Source: Streptomyces sp. NBC_00414 | Lineage (GTDB): Bacteria > Actinomycetota > Actinomycetes > Streptomycetales > Streptomycetaceae | DNA: 64,000 nt | Direction: 5' to 3' | Assembly (NCBI RefSeq): GCF_036038375.1 | Contig: NZ_CP107935.1 | Span: 3,782,001-3,846,000, forward strand | Shown: positions 1 to 9,151 of the stretch, piece by piece | How the letters are laid out: each line of letters starts with the position of its first letter | How positions within the stretch are numbered: position 1 is the stretch's first letter | Translations under genes and position numbers: made by a program | Notes under the pieces: model-generated | The model's input: only the letters and a program-made list of their open reading frames with translations | Told to the model about the DNA's origin: nothing | Database searches by the model: none

Positions 1-61
1 CTTTTCCTGCGTCGTTGCGAACCTTAGCAACACCTGTGATTAATCGTTCTTGTGCAGCCAT
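1..61 (-). CDS. Partial phage tail-region protein (N-terminus only)
   Basis: An ATG at 59-61 on the minus strand opens a frame that stays open for 20 codons to the window edge, beginning MAAQERLITGVAKVRN. A GGGAG ribosome site lies about nine bases upstream. It sits 14 bases after the stop of the large tail protein and in the same operon, so it should be a tail-fibre, tail-tip or early lysis-module gene. Too little is visible to name the family. Confidence 0.6.
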   Translation of the reverse strand, partial: MAAQERLITGVAKVRNDAGK

Positions 62-75
62 AAATACACACTCCC

Positions 76-2958
76 TTAGTGGCGGAAAGCCCAGTAGATA
101 ACGGACCATGTTCCATTGGTGGCGGATGTCCCTCGGATCTGAAATGACGACGTCGTGCGAGTATGCACGTTCAATGCGCACCCGAAGTCACCATCCACCG
201 GAGTATCGTTCAGAACCGCAATGGGATACGGGTTCGTGTCGTACGTATTGCCGTATGTCACCGTGGCACTGACCGTGGTCATTGCCGAGAACGTGCCCGC
301 CTGATCCATAAGGAGAGCGGACCTTGTTCCGGAGTATCCGACCTTCCCATAGAACTCCATGGACTCCGTATCACCACGGAAAGCAATTGCCTGCTCATCC
401 GACTCCCCACGGTTGTGACCGATAATGACGCCTCCGTCATAGAGAACAAAACTCCCCCCGCTTGAAACCCCTTCTCCACTCCATCCCATGAGTGCATAGT
501 CCTCCGCCAACTGCAAATATCCACCGTTGGTGGTTGTCAGGTTCTCGGTATAAACCCCGGCAGTAACGATTCCGGATCGCACACCGATCTGACTCCTTGC
601 CGTATCCTCGGCATTCTTCGAAGCAGTCAGATACAGCTCTGTCTCTGTGGGCTCATCAGGCTTGTACCTAGAAAAAATGGTGGCGTAGTTGGACCCGTCC
701 AGCGGGTAGAAGCGGATTACGGGCGCATTGAGACCCGGGGGGTTAATGACGATTCGATCGGAATCCGACCCCGAGGAGAACGAGCCAATAATGGATACGT
801 CGCCCGTAGCCGAGTCGATGGTCACTGTCTCGACACCCGAGGTATTGAACGCCTGCAATCCGTTCTGGTTCAGCTCCACACGTGCGCCCGAGTCGGACGT
901 CTTGATACGCGCCCCGAGAATGAAGTCTGCCGAGATCGTTCCGGCAGTCACCTTGGACACGGTGAGATCCGAGATATGCGCATCGTCAATCAGCAGTGCG
1001 GTAGCTGACGCTGCATCCGAGGGCAGCGATTTGTTGCCTGCCTTGTCGACCGCGATGACACGGACGTAGCGGGCAGACAACTCTTCCACCTGGACAGTTG
1101 CCACCGCCGGAATCTCGGCGATGATCATGCCTTGGTGAGCGAGCACCTGACCCTTCAGAGTCGTGTCTGAGGGGGTGAAGTGAGGCTCGTAGTCCACGTG
1201 GATTTCCAGATGGGCTAGGTCTTGCTCAAGGTTGAAGGTTCCGCCCGTTGCCTTGCCCAACTCATGCGTCACCTGTACAGCGATGCGTGAGCCGGCGACC
1301 GACGGAGCCGCAGGTGTACTCGGCGCGATGTTGTCCTGAGTGGTGACGAATGTGGTGTCTCGGTAGGCACCGATGTTTCCGGCCGTGTCGACCCCTCGGA
1401 TACGGACGTCGTAGCCGACACCCGTGGCCAAGTCATTCAGGAAGAACGACGACTCGCCCCATGCGACGTAATAGGTCTGCCACGCGCTCAGGGCCGGAGT
1501 GAAAGGCTGGTCCCACGTGTTGACGTCGTTCCACGAGGTGGAGCTGACAGACGCCCACGACTGCCCGTAAATGGCGTCCGTGTCGACGCGCACCTGAATC
1601 TCGTAGTGGTCCCCGTCCAGGACGGTAGAGCCGTCTGTGTTGTTCGGAGCGCTCCAAGCCAGGAGTACGCGCGAGCGCGTGAAGCCTAGATCGTCCTGGT
1701 AGTTGACCACCTGGAACGGGGTTGTCCACGTAGGCATGTCGGGAGTCGACGTGTCCGCGTTGGGACGCGTACCGACGCTCTCTCCACTCGCCACGGAAAG
1801 CGTGCGGGAGAACTCCCCTACAACAACCTTCGAGCTAGCCTCAGTCTCGAAATCCACGTAGTCGGTCAGGTCGAACCAGTTGCCGTTACGGTCTCGGTAG
1901 CCGACCGAGTAGCCGTTGGTGATGCTCCAAGAGGTCTCGTGCACCTGAAGCTTGAGAGGATTAAGCCTCTCGCCACGGAACACGATTTCGTTGTTGGTGT
2001 CGACCAGGCCCGCATCGGGGTCGTAGACCCAGATGTAGTCACCGACTTTGAATGAACCATGGACGTCGTAGTCATCCGTGGAAAGGCTCAGCGAGTCACG
2101 GGTACCTGAGAAGCGGTTGAGCTGTAGCTGAGCGCGGGCAGTCGCGTTGCCAGTGGACGTCTCAGACTCGCTCACAAGTCGCGTGAGCTTGAGAGTGTTC
2201 CCCTGGAGATCCTTGTACGGGTTGAGCCCACCGGAGATATCCGCTGAGCCGGTAGCCGTAGAGGTTCCCTCGCCCTCAGCCAAGAGGACAACACGGGTCG
2301 TGAAGTCTTCCATGTCTTGCTCTACGTCCATGCTGCCTTCGAGCGCGCGCATGGACATGTCTTCACCGAACCCCTTGCGTACGACGACGCATGTCGGGTT
2401 GGTGACGTACAGGTCTGACTCTGGGCCGGCGTCTAACGACGCGTCACCGTTGACCCTCCATGAGACAGGAGCGACATCCGTCGACATGGTGTCGCAGACG
2501 TATTGGATCGCGGTGCGACGGGTTACGTACTGGAAGCTGTTGGTGAAAACCCCAGCCACCGAGTACAGGGTTCCCTCGGTCACTGCTACCGGGAGGAGCG
2601 CACGAACCGTATTGGCGAAAGTTTGGCTCGTGAACGTCTCAGGAGTCTCAATGATATCTCCTTTACCTCGGTCGGAGTCGTCATCACCGAGCCAGAAGGC
2701 AACACCGACACCTCCGACAGAAATAGCGTCTCCGGCTTCATTGGTGCGTCCGTCATCACCGATCTTTTTCTTACGGACAACACCCACGTAGCGGGCAGCG
2801 GCCAGGGAGTTGTTTCCGGCTTGTACGGTGTCGACGCGTCCGGGGAGAATCGCAATGTGCCCGAAGTAGTCGATTGAGTCGAGCACTTCGCGTGGCACAG
2901 AGCTGTTCAGCTTCACCTCGAAGCTTCCCAGCGCATGAAGAACCTCAGATACAGCCAT
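76..2958 (-). CDS. Minor tail / tail-tip protein with fibronectin type III-like region
   Basis: This 960-residue protein is the largest tail-tip gene. The middle section, about residues 400-560, resembles fibronectin type III folds: strands such as RSRVLLAWSAP, YEIQVRVD and VGYDVRIRGVDTAGN are typical of actinophage tail proteins. The C-terminal third has beta-rich, Gly/Ser-rich sequence like receptor-binding or fibre domains. The N-terminal 350 residues resemble proteins that handle the tail hub. The ATG is preceded by GGAGG at good spacing. It follows the small membrane-type gene by 12 bases in the late operon. Expected role is host-surface contact at the tail tip; which domain binds the receptor is not visible. 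Confidence 0.8.
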   Translation of the reverse strand: MAVSEVLHALGSFEVKLNSSVPREVLDSIDYFGHIAILPGRVDTVQAGNNSLAAARYVGVVRKKKIGDDGRTNEAGDAISVGGVGVAFWLGDDDSDRGKGDIIETPETFTSQTFANTVRALLPVAVTEGTLYSVAGVFTNSFQYVTRRTAIQYVCDTMSTDVAPVSWRVNGDASLDAGPESDLYVTNPTCVVVRKGFGEDMSMRALEGSMDVEQDMEDFTTRVVLLAEGEGTSTATGSADISGGLNPYKDLQGNTLKLTRLVSESETSTGNATARAQLQLNRFSGTRDSLSLSTDDYDVHGSFKVGDYIWVYDPDAGLVDTNNEIVFRGERLNPLKLQVHETSWSITNGYSVGYRDRNGNWFDLTDYVDFETEASSKVVVGEFSRTLSVASGESVGTRPNADTSTPDMPTWTTPFQVVNYQDDLGFTRSRVLLAWSAPNNTDGSTVLDGDHYEIQVRVDTDAIYGQSWASVSSTSWNDVNTWDQPFTPALSAWQTYYVAWGESSFFLNDLATGVGYDVRIRGVDTAGNIGAYRDTTFVTTQDNIAPSTPAAPSVAGSRIAVQVTHELGKATGGTFNLEQDLAHLEIHVDYEPHFTPSDTTLKGQVLAHQGMIIAEIPAVATVQVEELSARYVRVIAVDKAGNKSLPSDAASATALLIDDAHISDLTVSKVTAGTISADFILGARIKTSDSGARVELNQNGLQAFNTSGVETVTIDSATGDVSIIGSFSSGSDSDRIVINPPGLNAPVIRFYPLDGSNYATIFSRYKPDEPTETELYLTASKNAEDTARSQIGVRSGIVTAGVYTENLTTTNGGYLQLAEDYALMGWSGEGVSSGGSFVLYDGGVIIGHNRGESDEQAIAFRGDTESMEFYGKVGYSGTRSALLMDQAGTFSAMTTVSATVTYGNTYDTNPYPIAVLNDTPVDGDFGCALNVHTRTTSSFQIRGTSATNGTWSVIYWAFRH

Positions 2959-2970
2959 GGTTTAACCTCC

Positions 2971-3318
2971 CTACTGCTGACGATTGTTGTCTGTGTTGAC
3001 GTTTACCTGAACGGGCCTGTGTAGGTCCGCGTTCGAGGTGTGCTCCTGAATGAGACGGTTGGTCTCTCGTGTCATGTCTTTGACGGAGCTTCCCGAGTTG
3101 TAACTGAGTTCATGGCGTACAAACTCCATGAAGTCGCGTACCTCGGCTTGGAACGGCTCGATGGTGTTGACGCTTTCCCATACCTGTTCGCCACGGCGTA
3201 GGGCTCGCCACAAAGGGCGGATGACCTTGTTCCAAATAACGCCAAAGGCTGTGATTGCTGCGGCTGCACCACCGAGGGCTACGAGGATGGTTGGCAAGAG
3301 TTCTAGTCCGAACATCAA
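2971..3318 (-). CDS. Small phage membrane protein, tail region
   Basis: The 115-residue protein starts with one hydrophobic segment (about residues 4-30, LPTILVALGGAAAAITAFGV), then a basic stretch (RPLWRALRRG) and a polar helical tail that could form a coiled coil. Its ATG overlaps the stop of the preceding gene by four bases (ATGA), so translation is probably coupled. Similar single-pass proteins sit among tail genes in many actinophages and are usually annotated only as membrane proteins. A holin-like role is possible but the position amid tail-tip genes and the long soluble tail argue against calling it one. Confidence 0.65.
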   Translation of the reverse strand: MMFGLELLPTILVALGGAAAAITAFGVIWNKVIRPLWRALRRGEQVWESVNTIEPFQAEVRDFMEFVRHELSYNSGSSVKDMTRETNRLIQEHTSNADLHRPVQVNVNTDNNRQQ

Positions 3319-4511
3319 CGCCTCACCCCATAGGTCTGCTCAGCCATGAAGCCGATGTATTGGTTACGCAGATCTAGGGCAGCGTCGCCGGATACGGCAG
3401 AGCCCCCACCGATGACGGCACCTAGGAAAAAGTCCAGGGTGGTTGTCGAGGTTTTGGTCAACGTGCCGTTGGTCGACCCCGTGAAGGTGTGGGCAGAGCC
3501 GCACACGAATCGGTTGCCCGATGCGTCGTTGGACGTGGCTGTCAGGTAGCCGGAAGCGGCCGTGTTCACGTTGGTCTCGGCGGCGACCAGGGCGACCGCG
3601 AGGGTGGCACTGGACCCGCTCTGTAGATATCCCTCGACCAGGCGGGAGCCTCGCCTGAGCGTCAGGTCCAGGACCACGCGCCCCGGACTCCTAGACGCGG
3701 TCAGACGGACCCTGCACATCTCAAGGTCGTTGCGGAGAATCGACGCGCTGTCCCACACAGGGCCAGCACTCGCCACGGTGGCTCGCCACAGCTTCGAGCG
3801 GAACGCACCCGCTGAGTAGGACTGCACGTCGAACACTCCGGCCGAGCTGGTTGGCGTCAGCGCCACGAGACCGTTCCCCAGCGACCAGGCGTCCGGAGCC
3901 ATCGAGTGTTGGCACCCCTCAAGCTCCAAGCCGTCAGACATCACACGTACGCGACCCGTAAGAGCACCTGCCGCGGTTGCTCCCCAACGGGGAGACACAG
4001 CAGCGGGGATGTTCCGGTAGAGCGTCAGGGAGCCATCGGTTCCCGTGCGCGTCATCGAGGTGGGAGACGTCGCGCCCGTGTAGTAGCCGTAGTGGCTCAG
4101 GGCCGGCGCATGTGTCTTCTCCCCGGACAGGGAGAAGTCGTTGGCCCTGACTGCCCCTGTGAGTCGGCTCTGTAGGTCGGTCTCGTTCTCAGCACCGACG
4201 CGGTCCAGGTCGAGCTTCCAGTCGCACAGGATCAGGTCAGCTTGGTAGTCCGTGACAGCAGCCGAGACCGAAGCCACCCTGTAGTAGCCGTTCCGCTCTT
4301 CCTTGTCGGAGAACGTGACGGGTTGGATCTTGCCGACCTCAAGGGCCAACAAGTTCTCGTGCAGTTGGTAGATCTCAGCGCGGGAGAGGTCAGGAGAAGC
4401 TTCCTGACCCTCCACGCTGAGCGTCGGGCTCGTTCCGCCTGTCTCCGAAACCGGGAAGGTTTCGCGCAGGGCGATTCGTCCAACCGTGATGGTTCCCCAA
4501 TCGACTGCCAT
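3315..4511 (-). CDS. Distal/minor tail protein
   Basis: This 398-residue protein directly follows the tape measure gene; its start overlaps that stop by one base (TAATG). Position and a beta-rich N-terminal domain (MAVDWGTITVGRIALRETFP, then residues matching a hub fold) suit a distal tail or baseplate-hub protein. The C-terminal half is rich in Thr, Ser, Gly and Ala with short beta repeats, as in galectin- or carbohydrate-binding-like tail modules. No catalytic motif was seen. Function is inferred mainly from gene order, which is conserved in siphoviruses. Confidence 0.7.
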   Translation of the reverse strand: MAVDWGTITVGRIALRETFPVSETGGTSPTLSVEGQEASPDLSRAEIYQLHENLLALEVGKIQPVTFSDKEERNGYYRVASVSAAVTDYQADLILCDWKLDLDRVGAENETDLQSRLTGAVRANDFSLSGEKTHAPALSHYGYYTGATSPTSMTRTGTDGSLTLYRNIPAAVSPRWGATAAGALTGRVRVMSDGLELEGCQHSMAPDAWSLGNGLVALTPTSSAGVFDVQSYSAGAFRSKLWRATVASAGPVWDSASILRNDLEMCRVRLTASRSPGRVVLDLTLRRGSRLVEGYLQSGSSATLAVALVAAETNVNTAASGYLTATSNDASGNRFVCGSAHTFTGSTNGTLTKTSTTTLDFFLGAVIGGGSAVSGDAALDLRNQYIGFMAEQTYGVRR

Positions 4512-6547
4512 TAGCGACGCTCCTTCTCCATGTTGCGTAGTTCATCGTTGATTTCCTGCCTGAACGCCTTGGCGAAAGCGCGTCGTTCCGAAGGGCTAGG
4601 CAAGGCCATGGAATTGAAGTCCATGGAAAGGTTGATGTTGTAGGTGCTGCCCGTAGCCCCTACCGGCTGAGGGGTTGTCACCCCAGACACTCCGCCGAGA
4701 GCGCTCGACATTGACTGAGCTGGAATCCCCGCACCCTTGTCGATACCGGTTGCAAGTCCCTGCATGAGGGCTGCACCGGAATACTCGGTCCACCCCTTAC
4801 CGGAGAACGGACCTTCCTTGGCGGGCGAGAACGGCAACAAGTCGCGAGCGCCGCTTAGCACTCCTCCTACCGCGCTCTTGACCGATCCGGCCATGGATTT
4901 GATTCCGTTGATCAAGCCACGGATAATCGACTGCCCAGCGTTGTAAAGGAAAGAGGCCGCACCGGATAGGGCGCCGACCACTCGTCCTCGGATGCTGGAT
5001 ACGGTGGAAGAAATCCCGCTCACCGCCGAAGCCACAGCGTTTCGTGCGCCGTTGATTCCGCTGGTGATGATGCTCTTGATCCAGCTCCACGCTGCGGACG
5101 TTGCAGACTTCACGGAAGACCAAGCGCTAGAGACCCTGGAAGAGATGGCCCCTGTCACAGTGGAAATCGTGCTTCGCACGGCATTGATCTTCGAAGTGAC
5201 TTGGTTTTGCACCCACTGCCAAGCGGCAGAGGTAGCCGACTTGATGGTATTCCAGTGCTTGATCAGAAGCCCCGGACCAGTGAAGTTCAGGAAGAGGTTC
5301 TTCAGGAAGTTGAAGCCGCGCGAGACAACCGTCTTGATGAACTCCCAAGCGGCAGAAGCAGCTACCTTGATCGCGTTCCAACAGACCTTCCAAAGCCTCT
5401 GGAACCAATCGGTCTTGGTCGCGATGACGACGATGACCGCTACGAGCGCCAAAATTCCAAGGATGATCCACGTAACCGGGTTGGCCAGCAAAGCGGCCGT
5501 CCATGCCCACGTGGCCGTAATGAGAGGCCACATTGCGGTTCCCGTCAGCATCGACGCAATGCGGAATCCGAGCAGAGCTATCTTCAGTGCCGTAATGGCG
5601 GCAGCAATAGCCAGGATGACCGGAGGTGGAAGCTTGGACACGAATTCAGCGATAGCGGCCAGCGCCGGAAGTGTGATACCAGCCAGCGGAGCAAGCGCCA
5701 TAACTAACTTGCCGACCGTGACCGCAATGCTCCCGAGCGTCTGAGCAATGATCGGACCGTTCGTCTTCACGTAGTCTATGAAGGTTTTGAATCCGCTGCT
5801 CTGTCCGAGCTGTGCTCCCCATGCGGCGAACTTGGCTGTGAGGTCTGCCAGACCACCGGACATGGTGACCGACATAGGCATGAAGGCGTTGAGGATGCCT
5901 ACGAAGCCAACTGCGATGTTTTTGAGGATCGTCAGGAAGTTGTTCAGCGACCCACCTGCGTGATGCTGAGCGCCCTTGGCGAATTCCCTGAAGACCGCGC
6001 CGGCCTGTCCCTCGCCCAACGTGTCCAAGAATTGCTTGAACTGAAACGAGGCGATGCGAACGAACGGTGTCAGCTTCGGCAGAGCCGACCGCAGCATATT
6101 GATGCCCTTGGTGTAAACCGGCATCGTGCTGCTAGCCAACGAGTCGGACCACTCCTTGTGCTCGGTCTTGAGGGCCGAGAGGGCAGTAGCCGTGTCTCGC
6201 GTCGCAGGTGGGAGTTTGGCGAGAGCCTTTTCATATGCCTGTTGCTTCTGAGTTGCATCAGCAGCTCCGTCAGCAGCGGCTTTTTGAGCTTCCTCGTAGA
6301 GCTTGGTCACCTCAGTGACCTCAGTAAGCTGCGGCTTGGCCGCTAGTCCGAAGGCACCAACGGCAGCACCAGCGGCGGAGAAAGCCGCTGTAATGCCGCC
6401 TACGGCTGCGGCTGTGGCAGCACCCGCGGCGATAGCAACCGGACCAACCAAGGTCATCTTGGTTACTAAGTTGCCGATATTGCGCATTGCGTCTTGTACG
6501 TCTGCATCGACTTCGATGTGACCTGACGCGATTAAGAATCCGGCCAT
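4511..6547 (-). CDS. Tail tape measure protein
   Basis: The 678-residue protein is the tail length ruler and part of the DNA-injection apparatus. It begins MAGFLIASGHIEVDADV, has Ala/Gly-rich hydrophobic segments (about residues 25-70 and 290-390) and long helical stretches with repeated AW/W-containing units (AASAAWEFIKTVV, SATSAAWQWVQNQV, SATSAAWSWIKSII), typical of tape measure proteins. The C-terminal region has the LPFSPAKEGPFSGKGW motif common in this family. It lies directly after the frameshifted chaperones, as expected. At about 2 kb it is short for the family, which implies a rather short tail of roughly 100 nm by the usual proportion. Confidence 0.92.
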   Translation of the reverse strand: MAGFLIASGHIEVDADVQDAMRNIGNLVTKMTLVGPVAIAAGAATAAAVGGITAAFSAAGAAVGAFGLAAKPQLTEVTEVTKLYEEAQKAAADGAADATQKQQAYEKALAKLPPATRDTATALSALKTEHKEWSDSLASSTMPVYTKGINMLRSALPKLTPFVRIASFQFKQFLDTLGEGQAGAVFREFAKGAQHHAGGSLNNFLTILKNIAVGFVGILNAFMPMSVTMSGGLADLTAKFAAWGAQLGQSSGFKTFIDYVKTNGPIIAQTLGSIAVTVGKLVMALAPLAGITLPALAAIAEFVSKLPPPVILAIAAAITALKIALLGFRIASMLTGTAMWPLITATWAWTAALLANPVTWIILGILALVAVIVVIATKTDWFQRLWKVCWNAIKVAASAAWEFIKTVVSRGFNFLKNLFLNFTGPGLLIKHWNTIKSATSAAWQWVQNQVTSKINAVRSTISTVTGAISSRVSSAWSSVKSATSAAWSWIKSIITSGINGARNAVASAVSGISSTVSSIRGRVVGALSGAASFLYNAGQSIIRGLINGIKSMAGSVKSAVGGVLSGARDLLPFSPAKEGPFSGKGWTEYSGAALMQGLATGIDKGAGIPAQSMSSALGGVSGVTTPQPVGATGSTYNINLSMDFNSMALPSPSERRAFAKAFRQEINDELRNMEKERR

Positions 6548-6618
6548 TGCATATCGATCACCCTTCTGCCCTCAGTAAGTTCGTTGCGGTCTCCCTTCAC
6601 CTGGGAAGTAGGCCGGTT

Positions 6619-7280
6619 CTAAGTTGTCTTTTTGCCGCGACTGCCTAGGCGTTCAGCCCAGTACATTGCCTTGCGGTCTTCATCGCTCAGCGCGTTTGCG
6701 CGCTTGAGCTGTTGGAGTTCTTCTCGTGACTTCGGGCGGGTCTTCTCTGCCTCCGCCTCCATTCGCGTTCTCATGACGCCTTTGTAGGCAGCCATGCGGA
6801 ACGCCATTCGAAAGAAGCGCGGGCCTGACAGGTCGTACATGTCCTGGACCCCGTGAAGAGCCGAGAAGTCAGATTCGAGGTCTTCCAGATAATCCAGAAT
6901 CCATGCGACTTCCTGAGCCCGCGCGACTAGTTTTTTGAGGACTCAGATCCTCCGAGGGCCAGCCGGCCAACCAGCTCCATCACTGCTTCGAACTCCTCAG
7001 TGGTGACCTTCTCGCGGTCACGTAGAACGGCGTAAGCGTCGCCACCCAGTAGTTCCTTCATCAGATTCAGTTGCGCAACCTGGGGGTCTACCCCCTCGGT
7101 TAATGCTTCCGCGTAGTCGAGCCCAACACGAGGGTCGACCTTCTTTGGAATCTGGTACTCGACGTCATCGAGAATGAACAGGGTCACCTTCTCTACCTCT
7201 GCCTTGACCTTGCCACCGATGGTGATCGGCGCAAGGTTGTCCAGAGAGGTATCGACCTTTGATGTCTTCTTTGTAGTCAT
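6619..7280 (-). CDS. Tail assembly chaperone, long form made by -1 frameshift
   Basis: The long chaperone would be read from the ATG at 7280, shift -1 at the A AAA AAC heptamer (6930-6936), and continue in the frame that opens CTA GTC GCG to the stop at 6619-6621, giving about 220 residues. The downstream frame has no good start of its own next to the junction and reads without interruption into the peptide MYDLSGPRFFRMAFRM. This is the lambda G/GT arrangement, in which the minor long product brings tape measure and tail tube subunits together. Recognition is by gene order and the slippery site; the fusion itself needs protein evidence. Confidence 0.85.
6927..7280 (-). CDS. Tail assembly chaperone, short form
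   Basis: This 117-residue protein starts MTTKKTSKVDTSLDNLAP; the ATG at 7280 is chosen because AAAAGGAG lies just upstream and an upstream in-frame start overlaps the major tail protein gene. The protein is small, acidic at its C-terminus and ends SSKN directly at the slippery heptamer. It lies between the major tail protein and tape measure genes, the standard place for lambda G-type chaperones. It should be the abundant partner of the frameshifted long form during tail assembly. Confidence 0.85.
   Translation of the reverse strand: MTTKKTSKVDTSLDNLAPITIGGKVKAEVEKVTLFILDDVEYQIPKKVDPRVGLDYAEALTEGVDPQVAQLNLMKELLGGDAYAVLRDREKVTTEEFEAVMELVGRLALGGSESSKN
6930..6936 (-). promoter_or_regulatory. 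Programmed -1 ribosomal frameshift site (A AAA AAC)
   Basis: On the minus strand the zero frame reads TCA AAA AAC TAG, so the heptamer A AAA AAC is in the exact phase required for tandem slippage, and the stop follows it at once. The -1 frame then reads on for 103 codons. X XXY YYZ heptamers of this kind are established frameshift signals between tail chaperone genes. Confidence 0.88.
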
Positions 7281-7312
7281 GATTTGGAATCTCCTTTTGA
7301 TTGGTGGTGCGA

Positions 7313-7867
7313 TTAGTCTTCGGTGATCATCTTCCAAGGTGCAATGACCTCGCTGACGTAGAATCCTTCGAACTCGACTTCAAAGACGGTCTGGTCTTCC
7401 TTCGAGTATTTCCACTTGACGTTGTCCGTGCTGAGAACCTTGCGGATAATGAGGCGCGCACGACCGCCACCAGGCGCCCAACCGTCGACAATGAGCGCGC
7501 GGTAAGTGGGCTGAGTCGCGCTGGTCATGAACGCAGGCTCGTAGGTGTGGTAACCCGTGCCAGAAGCTACGGTTCCGTCATTAAGGACGTAGACCAGGTT
7601 TTCGAGACTTGGCTCCGCTAGGGAAACCTTCGCCTTGAATGAGCGCTCCTGAAGTCGAGCACCCATCTTGTCTACGGTCTGGTCTGCTACCAGTTCCTTG
7701 TAATCCTGCTCTACGGATAGCTCGCAACCGTCCATGGTGAATCCCAAGTCGGTCCAAGCTCCGGAAGCGGGTGGTGTTGCATAGGCCGATGCGGCGGGCT
7801 CGGTAGCGCCAAAAGCGCCAATGTAGAGGGTCGCGGGACCCATGACTAAAACGTCTTCGTTTGCCAT
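7313..7867 (-). CDS. Major tail protein (tail tube)
   Basis: The 184-residue protein starts MANEDVLVMGPATLYIGAFG. Its size, beta-rich sequence and place between the head-tail connector genes and the chaperones match the tail tube subunit of siphoviruses. Motifs such as WTDLGFTMDGCELSVEQDY and KVSLAEPSLENLVYVL are of the type seen in actinophage major tail proteins. A GGGG-containing ribosome site precedes the ATG. It should form stacked hexameric rings around the tape measure. Confidence 0.85.
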   Translation of the reverse strand: MANEDVLVMGPATLYIGAFGATEPAASAYATPPASGAWTDLGFTMDGCELSVEQDYKELVADQTVDKMGARLQERSFKAKVSLAEPSLENLVYVLNDGTVASGTGYHTYEPAFMTSATQPTYRALIVDGWAPGGGRARLIIRKVLSTDNVKWKYSKEDQTVFEVEFEGFYVSEVIAPWKMITED

Positions 7868-7890
7868 TTGGTTTACCCCTTTCTTGGGTA

Positions 7891-8328
7891 TCAGTCAGTT
7901 GTGTTCCAGACGAGTTCGAAATCAACGGTGTACTTCGCATACTCGGCTTCATCTCCAAAAACCCTTCGGGGAGCCTGGATGACGGTTGCTTGCAAGGTGC
8001 GAGCGTGGGGAGCCCCTGTCACTGACAGGGAGAACACTCCTGGGGTGAAACCCCAGCAACCTTCGGAAATGGTTTCCGCTAGGTCGCACGCCTTTCCCCA
8101 AGGAGGGGTCTGCTTGGCTGGATTAACCGCCCAGCACACTGCGGTGATTACCGGCCTGCGAAGCCGGTAGTACGTGTGGCTTGAGTCGCCGGTAACGGTG
8201 ATCTGCACGAATCCGTCCGTAGACCAAGTGGCTTGGTTCTGCGGAAGGGTGGTGCCCACGTTGGTCAGTCCAAGGGAGTGGAGCCACGCACGGGCCACTA
8301 GTTCATCGTTGGCGAAGGTGATTGCCAT
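7891..8328 (-). CDS. Head-tail connector / tail terminator-type protein
   Basis: This 145-residue protein begins MAITFANDELVARAWLHSLG; the ATG at 8328 is preferred because GGAG lies upstream and a longer reading would run into the neighbouring gp10-like gene. Position immediately before the major tail protein gene matches the tail terminator (gpU/gp17-like) slot. The sequence predicts a mixed alpha/beta fold (for example VQITVTGDSSHTYYRLRRPV). The assignment rests on gene order more than on motifs. Confidence 0.65.
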   Translation of the reverse strand: MAITFANDELVARAWLHSLGLTNVGTTLPQNQATWSTDGFVQITVTGDSSHTYYRLRRPVITAVCWAVNPAKQTPPWGKACDLAETISEGCWGFTPGVFSLSVTGAPHARTLQATVIQAPRRVFGDEAEYAKYTVDFELVWNTTD

Positions 8329-8345
8329 ACAGGCTCTCCTCTCTG

Positions 8346-8711
8346 CTAGCGCTTTTGGTAGAGGGCTCGACGCATGAACCACTGAGCGCGTGAGCCAGGG
8401 TGATTTACCTCGTTGACCGGATGCTGTGCGCCCTCCCAATTGAGGGCACCTCCGGCTTTGGCCTTGATGGGGTGAGGGGAAGTGCCCTCTTCAACGAAAA
8501 TGGCGTACTTCAACGTCCTCGCGCCGATTCGCGCTTCAAGCCCGTTGACTTCCCAATCCAGATCGTTGCGGAGCCGTCCTGTCTCTACAGGTGCGTAACG
8601 GACCATGTCCCTGTGAATCTCGCGCGCAATGCGCGTCAGGAAGTCGTGTCCGGCTTCCTCTACGTGCTTTGGCCAACCGGGGTTGACGCGTAAGCGGTAG
8701 TTCTTGGGCAT
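8346..8711 (-). CDS. HK97 gp10-like head-tail protein
   Basis: The 121-residue protein carries the characteristic pattern of the HK97 gp10 family: an N-terminal helix, then YAPVETGRLRNDLDWEV, the YAIFVEEGTSPHPI segment and a Trp/Phe-rich C-terminus ending near RRALYQKR. Members act at the head-tail junction. It lies between the connector genes and the tail terminator in the expected order, with a ribosome site GGAGCC upstream of the ATG. Confidence 0.85.
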   Translation of the reverse strand: MPKNYRLRVNPGWPKHVEEAGHDFLTRIAREIHRDMVRYAPVETGRLRNDLDWEVNGLEARIGARTLKYAIFVEEGTSPHPIKAKAGGALNWEGAQHPVNEVNHPGSRAQWFMRRALYQKR

Positions 8712-8809
8712 GTTGTTTCACGGCTCCTTCTCTTTGCGAGTTGAGGAAGATGTTCACGGGCCCTGTCTGCCAGGACTGTTTCCGTACGCCATCTGTAATG
8801 GATGTTCAT

Positions 8810-9139
8810 TTATGTGGTGCGCTTGAGATCCAATTTGGTATCCAGCACACAGACTGGGTTCCTTACTCGGGTTGCCGAGACGATGACCCAGGTCTCTTGG
8901 TATTTCTCGTCATAGATGCGGTCGTTGGTCTGCACGTCGACTTCAGAGCCGACACGGCCAACGGCTTTTCGGATGACGCGGGGCATGCCCGAAGTCTCCG
9001 TAGTGGCGTCCTCGTTCATCTCGATGATTGAGGCTGCGATGCCTGAGCCGGCTACCGTGTCGTTGTCCACCGGATCACCCCAGTCGTCTTCGGTTTGCCC
9101 GCGATAAATGGTGATGGTGGTTGTGGCTGATGCAATCAT
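8810..9139 (-). CDS. Head closure / head-tail adaptor protein
   Basis: The 109-residue protein is small and beta-rich (TTTITIYRGQTEDDWGDPVDN near the start; WVIVSATRV near the end), consistent with head closure or stopper proteins of the SPP1 gp16/HK97 gp7 group. It follows the connector gene by 13 bases and precedes the gp10-like gene after a 98-base gap in which no further gene was seen. The name comes from position and size. Confidence 0.65.
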   Translation of the reverse strand: MIASATTTITIYRGQTEDDWGDPVDNDTVAGSGIAASIIEMNEDATTETSGMPRVIRKAVGRVGSEVDVQTNDRIYDEKYQETWVIVSATRVRNPVCVLDTKLDLKRTT

Positions 9140-9151
9140 TTCGACACCCGC

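Noticed and set aside
2971..3318. Holin gene
   Set aside because: Single hydrophobic segment with a long polar helical tail, placed among tail-tip genes and coupled to one; no endolysin is next to it.
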